A stretch of 5,978 bases of DNA from Clostridiales bacterium (GTDB lineage: Bacteria; Bacillota; Clostridia; Oscillospirales; JAAYOS01), in NCBI GenBank assembly GCA_012521525.1, contig JAAYMG010000066.1, forward strand, positions 1-5,978, in the 5' to 3' direction. A program made the translations under genes and the position numbers. The notes beneath the pieces were generated by a model. It was given only the letters and a program-made list of their open reading frames with translations, made no database searches and was not told the DNA's origin. Numbering within the stretch: position 1 is the first letter of the stretch; each line of letters begins with the position of its first letter. Positions 1 to 5,379 of this stretch are shown here, piece by piece.

Positions 1-602
1 AATTTCTGCCTCAAAGGAGCGTCAAGGTTGCTGAACGGTTCATCCATAAGAAGCAGCTTGGGATCACGCACGATCGCCCTGCCTATGGCCACTCTTTGCC
101 TCTCACCGCCTGAGAGCTCCTTTGGCCTTCGATCCAGCAAGTGTGAAAGATTCAATACATCTGCCGCACTGCGTACTTTGCTGTCAAGTTCATCGCGGGG
201 GATATGCAGATTTTTCAAAGGAAAGGCCAGGTTTTCATATACGGTCAGATGCGAATAAAGAGCATAGTTCTGAAAGACCATGGCGACATCACGGTGCTCA
301 GGCCTGACATCGTTTATTTTCACACCGCTAAGGAATATCTCTCCTGCAGTTACATCCTCCAGGCCGGCGATCATTCTCAGGACCGTGCTTTTTCCGCAGC
401 CGGAAGGCCCAAGAAGCACAACAAATTCGCCGCTTTTTACCTCAAGGTTGAACTTCTGGACCGCGATCACACCTTCGTTTGTCGTATAAGGATTCTGCTT
501 CTCGCGGGCAAGAGCTTCCATGTTCTTTTTTCGGTTGATCAAACCGGTTGTTTTTGTAAAGGGGTATATTTTCAGTACATCTTTAAGTATAAGTTCACTC
601 AT
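1..602 (-). CDS. MsmX/UgpC-type sugar ABC transporter ATP-binding protein (C-terminus cut by window edge)
   Basis: Cytoplasmic ATPase that powers a CUT1 carbohydrate importer, presumably the one formed by the two permeases in this operon. The ATG is at 602-600 and the frame stays open to the left edge, giving 200 visible codons of a usual 360-400. Visible motifs are Walker A GPSGCGKST (residues 65-73), Q-loop Q111 in VFQNYALYSHLT, signature LSGGERQRVA (163-172), Walker B LLLMDEP (183-189, catalytic E188) and D-loop SNLDA (191-195). The C-terminal regulatory (TOBE-type) domain lies outside the window. Compared with B. subtilis MsmX there are about 30 extra residues (roughly 14-45, many Lys, Asn and Thr) between the first strand and the GVIAVQKFNL strand; I recall similar inserts in clostridial homologues. 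GGAG at 609-612, 6 nt upstream, is the ribosome binding site. The start overlaps the DUF624 stop by 8 nt, so translation is probably coupled. Family is certain; the sugar is unknown. Confidence 0.95.
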   Translation of the reverse strand, partial: MSELILKDVLKIYPFTKTTGLINRKKNMEALAREKQNPYTTNEGVIAVQKFNLEVKSGEFVVLLGPSGCGKSTVLRMIAGLEDVTAGEIFLSGVKINDVRPEHRDVAMVFQNYALYSHLTVYENLAFPLKNLHIPRDELDSKVRSAADVLNLSHLLDRRPKELSGGERQRVAIGRAIVRDPKLLLMDEPFSNLDAPLRQK

Positions 603-1359
603 CTTTATCTCCAGTATCCGTAGGATCTTCATTCGGTTCATCCAGCAGTTTGGACAGGTCGAGACTGGATACCCCGTCAGATGCCGGATCAGTATGATCG
701 GGTTCGTCCGATATGTTTTGCTGCTCTTCCGTATCCTTACTCTCAACTAAACCTTGCTCCTGCATGAATTTCAGCAGTGTCTTTTCCATACCTCCGCATA
801 TCAGGTCAAAATATAGACCGGGAATGATCAGTATGGTTACAGGATAAAAATACACAAGCATTGAAACAAAACCAAGTAAAATCAGATTCCATAAAGAGCG
901 AAGCAGGTTTTTTGATGCGAAGTAAAGAGACAGCCGCAGTGTAGCACCGACACTGCATTCAAACCTCGATAATGTCGGCGGTATAAACAAAAGCATGGTC
1001 GCAAAGGCAAAAGCCAGTATAAAACCAATGGCATAATAAACGGTCCAGAGCAAACCGTTTTTCCACATATGACTCCCGAAAGAAAGAGAAGTATATAACA
1101 GGAAACCGAACAGGAGACAAATCAGTGATAAAGGTATGCCTTTCTTAAGAGAGCCCTTAAAACTTGAGAAAAAGTCGCGTACGACACCGTTACCGCTCTG
1201 GCGAATCACTTTTGTTGTAGTATGAAAAAGCGCTGCGGTTGCAGGTATGACTGTGACCACAGGGATACACATCAGTAACCAGAAAAAACTGACGATCATC
1301 ATATTTGCTGCCTTGACAAGCATTTTTATCAGCGGACCGTCATAATCAAAAAATCCCAT
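595..1359 (-). CDS. DUF624 (YesL-family) membrane protein with acidic C-terminal tail
   Basis: Integral membrane protein of the DUF624/YesL family, 254 residues. Such genes commonly sit beside LplB/LplC permeases and YesMN two-component systems; the biochemical role is not established. The N-terminus MGFFDYDGPL leading into a first membrane helix at about 13-40 (with FFWLLMCIPVVTVIPATAAL) is characteristic. Further hydrophobic segments lie at about 74-94, 103-127, 152-172 and 172-190. Residues 204-254 form a Glu/Asp/Ser/Thr-rich, probably disordered tail that extends past the usual family length of roughly 200-220. The ATG at 1359-1357 is supported by a strong AGGAGGT at 1364-1370. It lies 86 nt downstream of the second permease, with a perfect hairpin in the gap, and its TGA falls inside the start of the ATPase gene (ATGAGTGA). 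Likely accessory to the transporter, by context only. Confidence 0.9.
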   Translation of the reverse strand: MGFFDYDGPLIKMLVKAANMMIVSFFWLLMCIPVVTVIPATAALFHTTTKVIRQSGNGVVRDFFSSFKGSLKKGIPLSLICLLFGFLLYTSLSFGSHMWKNGLLWTVYYAIGFILAFAFATMLLFIPPTLSRFECSVGATLRLSLYFASKNLLRSLWNLILLGFVSMLVYFYPVTILIIPGLYFDLICGGMEKTLLKFMQEQGLVESKDTEEQQNISDEPDHTDPASDGVSSLDLSKLLDEPNEDPTDTGDKDE

Positions 1360-1381
1360 CCGGACCTCCTTTTAGTGACAA

Positions 1382-1414
1382 AAGGCATAATCTTCGTAAA
1401 CAAGATTATGCCTT
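1382..1414 (-). terminator. Perfect 13-bp hairpin between the permease and DUF624 genes (attenuator, weak terminator or processing site)
   Basis: AAGGCATAATCTT (1382-1394) and AAGATTATGCCTT (1402-1414) are exact inverted complements around a 7-nt loop. Read on the minus strand the stem is followed by only a short T run (CCTTTTGT), and the stem is AT-rich, so full termination is doubtful. It ends 11 nt before the AGGAGGT of the DUF624 gene. It could lower expression of DUF624 and ATPase relative to the permeases, or protect the 3' end of the permease message. Confidence 0.6.
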
Positions 1415-1445
1415 ATTTATTGACATTAGTTAAGAGTCGCTAAAC

Positions 1446-2366
1446 TTAACCTTTGACTCCTCCGATGACCAGTCCCTTGACAAGCTCCTTCTGGATGAAC
1501 GGGTAAACAAGCAGGATCGGCAGGATTGCTATGATGGCGATGGCCATTCTTGCGCTCTCCATCGGGAAGGCCTTGTATGCCAGCGCTGCGGATTCGGAGG
1601 CGATATCACTTGATTTCAGGAATGCGATGCTATCCATTAGTTTTTTGAGATAAACCTGGATCGTATATAGTTTTGTATCAGAAATATAATACAGACCGTT
1701 GGTCCAGTTGTTCCAGTAGCCCAGTGCCGCGAAAAGACCGATCGTTGTCAGTACGGGCTTTGATAGCGGCAGCATGATACGCCAGTAGATCCTGAATACA
1801 CCGGCACCGTCTATTTGGGCGGCTTCTATTATTGAGTAAGGAATGTTTGCGTTGAAATAGTTCCTGACCAGAAGGATGTTCATACCACCCATAAGGCTTC
1901 CGGGTATGAGAAGTGCCCATATCGTGTTTTTGATGTGGAACAGCCTGGTCCAGACGATATAGCTTGCGGTCAAACCGCCGTTGAACATGAGGGAAAAGAA
2001 GATGATGAAGGCGATCACGTTTCTTGGTTTGAAGTCCTTCCTGCTGAGGGGATAGGCGAAAAGAGAGGTCAGCAGGAGATTTGTAATGGTACCGACAACG
2101 GTTACAAAAATCGTGATCCCATAAGCCCTGCCGATCGTAAAGCGTTTTGCCCAAAGATAATCATATGCGGCAAACGAGAACTCGCGCGGCCAGAAACTGT
2201 ATCCGCCTGTACTGAGGGAATGCTCGGTGGACAGGGAAACGGAAAGCATCAGGAAAAACGGAGCGAGACAGTATAATGCCAGAAGTATCATCAAAACCAG
2301 CGCAACATTGTGGAATGCCCGCTCATCCTTTATTGTCGGTGCGGTGCTCTTTCTGATTTGATCCAA
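1446..2366 (-). CDS. CUT1 carbohydrate ABC transporter permease, LplC/YtcP type
   Basis: Inner-membrane permease of the MalG-like half (306 residues), expected to pair with the upstream LplB-like permease and couple to the ATPase through its EAA loop. The EAA motif runs from E181 to P200 (EAAQIDGAG then IMLP). Hydrophobic segments lie at about 20-46, 83-107, 117-137, 149-167, 205-217 and 272-291. W218-N219-N220-W221 after the EAA loop and the C-terminal KGLVIGGVKG are hallmarks of LplC/YtcP proteins. The start is TTG (2366-2364): GGGAGG at 2376-2381 lies 9 nt upstream, and the next in-frame Met is residue 26, inside the first membrane helix, so an internal ATG start would remove it. The gene begins 20 nt after the upstream permease ends, so the two are surely co-transcribed. 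Transported sugar is unknown; this family imports oligosaccharides such as plant cell-wall fragments. Confidence 0.95.
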   Translation of the reverse strand: MDQIRKSTAPTIKDERAFHNVALVLMILLALYCLAPFFLMLSVSLSTEHSLSTGGYSFWPREFSFAAYDYLWAKRFTIGRAYGITIFVTVVGTITNLLLTSLFAYPLSRKDFKPRNVIAFIIFFSLMFNGGLTASYIVWTRLFHIKNTIWALLIPGSLMGGMNILLVRNYFNANIPYSIIEAAQIDGAGVFRIYWRIMLPLSKPVLTTIGLFAALGYWNNWTNGLYYISDTKLYTIQVYLKKLMDSIAFLKSSDIASESAALAYKAFPMESARMAIAIIAILPILLVYPFIQKELVKGLVIGGVKG

Positions 2367-2375
2367 AATATTCAG

Positions 2376-2381
2376 CCTCCC
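2376..2381 (-). promoter_or_regulatory. Ribosome binding site deciding the TTG start of the LplC-like permease
   Basis: GGGAGG on the minus strand, 9 nt before TTG at 2366-2364, in the 20-nt gap between the two permease genes. No in-frame ATG lies between it and the first membrane helix, which favours the TTG. Confidence 0.7.
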
Positions 2382-2386
2382 TTACA

Positions 2387-3370
2387 TTAGAACAGTGCGT
2401 TCTCTTTGTCGATTTTACGGACCAAGGCGTTTGACAGGATGACGAGAAGGAAACCGATAATTGCCTGGAACACACTTGCCGCAGAAGACATGCCTACATT
2501 GTTAAGTTCCAGAAGAGCGCGATATACGTAAGTGTCGATCGTTTGTGTAGTATTGTACAGCAGACCGGATCCCAACGGCACCTGATAGAACAGACCAAAG
2601 TCCGAGTTGAATATGCGGCCTATTGACAACAGGAGCATCAATGTCATCATGGGCTTAAGCAAAGGAAGCGTAATGTGCCAGATCTGCTTGAACTTGCTGG
2701 CACCGTCTATCCTGGCGGCTTCGTACAGTTCCTTATCGATTCCGCCGATGCTTGCCATATAGATAATCGAGCTCTGGCCGGTCACTTGCCAGAAGTGCAC
2801 AATCGTAAGTATAAATGGCCAATACTTTGCCGTAGCATACCAGTTTATAGGACTGTCAGGGAAGAAAGTACGGTTTACGAAACCATATGTCGTGCTGAGA
2901 AATGCATAAACGATGAATGATAATATAACGGCTGAAACCATTGAGGGGAAGCAGATTATAGGCTGGATGATCTTTGCGATACCCCTGTTTGAAATCTCGG
3001 CCATGCACAGCGCAACAAATATGGCGATCGCCATGCCCAGGATAATGAAGACCGCATTGTATGCCAATGTGTTTCGTATCATGATCCAGGCATCCTTGGT
3101 CTCGAAAAGGAACCTGAAGTTACTGAAACCGACCCAGGGGCTCTTCAGGACACCGATCGAAAAGTTGACCTTTTTGAACGCTATGAGGATACCGAACATT
3201 GGCAGATAATTGTTGCAAACCAGGTAGATGACACCCGGGATCAACATGAGATACATCGGGAAAGTTTTCTTGAATTCCGCTAACCTTTTGGACTTCTTAT
3301 TTTTCTTAAGAATATTTTCATATTGTGAAGAATGTCCTTCGGAAGATTTTTCACTTCGAATCTTTGGCAC
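2387..3370 (-). CDS. CUT1 carbohydrate ABC transporter permease, LplB/YteP type
   Basis: Inner-membrane permease of the MalF-like half (327 residues), first gene of the leftward operon. A basic, Lys- and Ser-rich cytoplasmic N-terminus (1-36) precedes the first membrane helix (about 39-65, with MLIPGVIYLVCNNYLPMFG, typical of LplB). Other hydrophobic segments lie near 102-124, 136-158, 184-206, 240-254 and 298-316. The EAA loop spans E217 to P236 (EAARIDGAS then ITLP). TIDTYVYRAL (277-286) and the end segment AASVFQAIIGFLL are conserved family features. The start is GTG (3370-3368) with AGGAGG at 3381-3386, 10 nt upstream. The nearby ATG at 3380-3378 is in another frame, and no ATG lies in frame between the Shine-Dalgarno and the GTG. 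It forms the translocation channel with the LplC-like protein; a binding lipoprotein must be supplied from outside this window. Confidence 0.95.
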   Translation of the reverse strand: MPKIRSEKSSEGHSSQYENILKKNKKSKRLAEFKKTFPMYLMLIPGVIYLVCNNYLPMFGILIAFKKVNFSIGVLKSPWVGFSNFRFLFETKDAWIMIRNTLAYNAVFIILGMAIAIFVALCMAEISNRGIAKIIQPIICFPSMVSAVILSFIVYAFLSTTYGFVNRTFFPDSPINWYATAKYWPFILTIVHFWQVTGQSSIIYMASIGGIDKELYEAARIDGASKFKQIWHITLPLLKPMMTLMLLLSIGRIFNSDFGLFYQVPLGSGLLYNTTQTIDTYVYRALLELNNVGMSSAASVFQAIIGFLLVILSNALVRKIDKENALF

Positions 3371-3380
3371 TACTATCCAT

Positions 3381-3386
3381 CCTCCT
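3381..3386 (-). promoter_or_regulatory. Ribosome binding site deciding the GTG start of the LplB-like permease
   Basis: AGGAGG on the minus strand, 10 nt before GTG at 3370-3368. The closer ATG (3380-3378) abuts it with no spacing and is out of frame with the permease. Confidence 0.7.
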
Positions 3387-3396
3387 TATTTTCTTG

Positions 3397-3425
3397 ATTA
3401 TAATATTAACCTTTTAAAGACATTA
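3397..3425 (-). promoter_or_regulatory. Probable activator-dependent promoter of the leftward permease operon
   Basis: On the minus strand a perfect TATAAT occupies 3402-3397 (overlapping TATTAT at 3405-3400). At 17 bp spacing the -35 position (3425-3420) reads TAATGT, a poor match to TTGACA. Transcription would start near 3390, leaving a short leader of about 20 nt that still includes AGGAGG (3386-3381). A good -10 with a weak -35 is typical of promoters needing an activator, here plausibly the YesN-type regulator. No experimental support. Confidence 0.5.
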
Positions 3426-3440
3426 CTTGCATTAAAAAAA

Positions 3441-3466
3441 GTACAGATGAAATATCCTTTTGTACA
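3441..3466. promoter_or_regulatory. GTACA direct repeats, 21 bp apart: candidate operator for the AraC/YesN-type regulator
   Basis: GTACA occurs at 3441-3445 and again at 3462-3466, a period of exactly 21 bp, two helical turns, so both would face the same side of the DNA. On the minus strand each copy reads T-N-TGTAC. They sit about 53 and 74 bp upstream of the predicted leftward start site, a suitable position for an activator. AraC-family proteins commonly bind direct half-sites with this spacing. The core is only 5-6 bp, so chance is possible. Confidence 0.4.
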
Positions 3467-3517
3467 AACATGGAACAGTGGGGTTTGCGTATGAAAAATA
3501 TAAAAAATAATTACAAG

Positions 3518-3531
3518 TGAAAACGTTAACA
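3518..3531. promoter_or_regulatory. Candidate CcpA catabolite-responsive element (cre)
   Basis: TGAAAACGTTAACA matches the published cre consensus TGWNANCGNTNWCA at every defined position, and its reverse complement matches too. It lies in the divergent control region, centred about 73 bp upstream of the predicted kinase start site and about 135 bp upstream of the leftward start site. Catabolite control fits a sugar-uptake locus. Other LacI-family regulators bind similar CG-centred palindromes, so the identity of the protein is inferred. Confidence 0.6.
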
Positions 3532-3562
3532 TATATAAAATATGGTCAATTCTGGCGTTATA

Positions 3563-3591
3563 TTGACAACATTAGCCCAATAATGTAGAAT
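3563..3591 (+). promoter_or_regulatory. Sigma-A type promoter of the kinase-regulator operon
   Basis: TTGACA (3563-3568), a spacer of exactly 17 bp and TAGAAT (3586-3591): a perfect -35 and a 5/6 -10. Transcription should start near 3598, giving a leader of about 63 nt before the kinase ATG. The spacer carries a dyad, ACATTA-N6-TAATGT (3569-3574 and 3581-3586), whose right arm touches the -10. Confidence 0.8.
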
Positions 3592-3660
3592 TGATATGTA
3601 TAGGGTTATGGCTGCATTGATCGTGTATTTTTTCTGCTGACAGGAACGGAGCATCGTAGG

Positions 3661-5379
3661 ATGGAAAAAATGAAATCATGGAGGAAGCGAGTCAACAGCC
3701 TGCTTTCTGCCGTAATGATACTTGTGCTGCTTTTTTTAATGTGGTCGAACTTATATTACAATATACAGACAAGAGAAAGAATGAAAGCAGAAAACATGAC
3801 CACTGTCAAGACCTGGGAGAGTTTTGTAAAAAAGAGGCTTGACACACAGTATGAACACATATTTGAACTGCTGTTGACCGTATATAACAATACAGAACTT
3901 GCGATTGGTACACCGGAAATGGAATACATGACCAGAAAGAAATGCCTGGATCAGATGAACAACAAACTTCACGTCAATTCAGACGCCGACTGTTTCTTCC
4001 TGATCGATACGCAAAGCGATATGAACCTTTTTGCGGCAAATCCGGCAATATCTCCCATATATAAGGCCGCTCTCAAAAATTCATTCAAGGACGTCGCTCT
4101 AAGGGAAACCACAAAACTGTATAATCGAATGTGGAGGATAGAATCGATCGACGGTGAAGCTTATTTCGTCAAGTCGATCGCCCTTGGTAAATATGTGGCG
4201 GGTACAATGAGCAGCGTCCGGAGATACGACATTACACAGAACTTCAATGTTCTTGGAAAGTCTGTATCATTCCTGTTATTCTCAAGTAAAAACAATGAAG
4301 TATATTACTGCGGCGGAGATACTAACTGGGATAAATGGCTCGACGTCAAAGGAGGCAGGTTATCAGTTTCTGGAGGACATACAACCGTTACGATGGATCT
4401 GAGCTTTACGGATGACAATACGTATGTCGTTCTTGCAACACAGCAAAGCGATGTAAGAAGCAATTATGTTACCTCAACCATTGCTCTGCTTATCTTCTTT
4501 GTAAGCATAGCGTGTGCCACGCTTCTGATAGTACTCGCATACAATCTGAAACGAATGGTCGTCCTGCCTACTCAGGAATTGCTCAAGGCAAACCAGGAAC
4601 TGACGTCCGGCAATATGAGCTATCGAATAGCATCAGATGCGGGAAGTGAAGAATTTTCGGTTCTGTTCAACAGTTTCAACGAGATGGCGGATCAGATCAC
4701 AAATCTTCGCATCGAATCTTACGACAGACTGCTGCGTGAGCAGGAAAACAAACTTTTGCTTCTGCGAGCGCAAATCAAACCTCACTTTTTCCTGAATGCA
4801 ATAACCACAGTCAGTAATATGACTTACCAAAACAGGCTGGAGGACATCCGGTCATATCTGCAGTATCTGTCGAAATTTATCCGCTACATGTTCAATTCTC
4901 AGAGAAAGTGGGTCACTCTGAAAGAAGAGATATCACATATTGAAAACTACATTCAAATGCAGACATTGAGATTTCCCGGCAGTATAAATGCCAGTATTGA
5001 CTGTCCTGACGATATTGCCGATATGCGCATTCCGATACTGATACTTTTCACTCTGGTAGAAAACACCGTAAAGCATGCTATGAATTTATACGAGCCCCTT
5101 GAGCTGAAAGTGTCATGCCAACGTGTGACGACCGATGATTTTACGGGGTGCCGTTTAGTTGTTGAAGACAATGGGGAAGGATTTCCGGAAGAGGTACTGG
5201 AAAGCATGGTCGAAACCTCTGACGCAGAATCTGCCCCCAAAGACCACATTGGCTTGAGTAATATCAGGTACACTCTACAGCTTACATATAACAAGACTGA
5301 CCTTTTGCGCCTGGCCAACCTGCCGGAGGGCGGTGCGCATGTGGAAGTATGGATCCCTGACTGGGAGGTGAATGAGTAA
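3661..5379 (+). CDS. YesM-type sensor histidine kinase (His_kinase/PF06580 family)
   Basis: Membrane sensor kinase of 572 residues. Order: short basic N-terminus; membrane helix about 13-34; extracellular sensor region about 35-269, probably Cache-like by family though I see no diagnostic motif; second helix about 270-294; HAMP domain about 295-349 (P303 in MVVLPTQELL); helical linker; His_kinase domain with phospho-acceptor H375 in AQIKPHFFLN; ATPase domain with N-box LVENTVKHA (E467, N468, H472), G1 box DNGEG (503-507) and G2 box HIGLSN (529-534). All residues needed for phosphotransfer appear present; the acceptor box reads PHFFLN where many relatives have PHFLFN. ATG 3661 is chosen because GGAG at 3648-3651 lies 9 nt upstream; ATG 3670 is a possible alternative. 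A strong promoter lies upstream. The stop overlaps the regulator start (TAATG). It likely senses a sugar or a loaded binding protein and controls the divergent transporter operon. Confidence 0.95.
   Translation: MEKMKSWRKRVNSLLSAVMILVLLFLMWSNLYYNIQTRERMKAENMTTVKTWESFVKKRLDTQYEHIFELLLTVYNNTELAIGTPEMEYMTRKKCLDQMNNKLHVNSDADCFFLIDTQSDMNLFAANPAISPIYKAALKNSFKDVALRETTKLYNRMWRIESIDGEAYFVKSIALGKYVAGTMSSVRRYDITQNFNVLGKSVSFLLFSSKNNEVYYCGGDTNWDKWLDVKGGRLSVSGGHTTVTMDLSFTDDNTYVVLATQQSDVRSNYVTSTIALLIFFVSIACATLLIVLAYNLKRMVVLPTQELLKANQELTSGNMSYRIASDAGSEEFSVLFNSFNEMADQITNLRIESYDRLLREQENKLLLLRAQIKPHFFLNAITTVSNMTYQNRLEDIRSYLQYLSKFIRYMFNSQRKWVTLKEEISHIENYIQMQTLRFPGSINASIDCPDDIADMRIPILILFTLVENTVKHAMNLYEPLELKVSCQRVTTDDFTGCRLVVEDNGEGFPEEVLESMVETSDAESAPKDHIGLSNIRYTLQLTYNKTDLLRLANLPEGGAHVEVWIPDWEVNE
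5363..5371 (+). promoter_or_regulatory. Ribosome binding site of the response regulator, inside the kinase gene
   Basis: GGGAGGTGA is nearly fully complementary to the 16S rRNA anti-Shine-Dalgarno and lies 7 nt before the ATG at 5379. With the TAATG junction it implies coupled, efficient translation of the regulator. Confidence 0.75.

Larger units (their letters stand above)
3371..3660. other. Divergent intergenic control region
   Basis: This AT-rich stretch of 290 bp separates the leftward transporter operon from the rightward kinase-regulator operon and holds no convincing gene. Contents from left to right: permease ribosome binding site (3381-3386), leftward TATAAT (3397-3402), GTACA direct repeats (3441-3466), a very A-rich stretch (about 3491-3510), the cre-like site (3518-3531), the rightward promoter with a dyad in its spacer (3563-3591) and the kinase ribosome binding site (3648-3651). 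The layout suits shared control of transporter and sensor. Confidence 0.8.

Noticed and set aside
204..623. Plus-strand open frame of 139 codons at the left end.
   Set aside because: It is antisense to the ABC ATPase, whose Walker and signature motifs are clear on the minus strand.
1429..1450. GTTAAG/CTTAAC inverted repeat over the LplC-like stop codon.
   Set aside because: Only 6 bp of AT-rich stem with a 10-nt loop and no T run; weaker than the adjacent 13-bp hairpin and probably chance.
3495..3523. Second leftward promoter (TTTTCA-N17-TATTTT) overlapping the cre site.
   Set aside because: Only 4/6 matches in both boxes within very AT-rich DNA; kept as a remark under the cre finding rather than called as a feature.
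3491..3540. AT-rich tract considered as a recombination or attachment site.
   Set aside because: There are no flanking repeats, integrase or tRNA; it is ordinary promoter-region composition.
3608..3640. Ten-residue reading frame (ATG to TGA) in the kinase leader, a possible leader peptide.
   Set aside because: It starts about 10 nt after the predicted transcription start, the AGGG before it is only 2 nt from the ATG, and no regulatory codon run or terminator hairpin follows.
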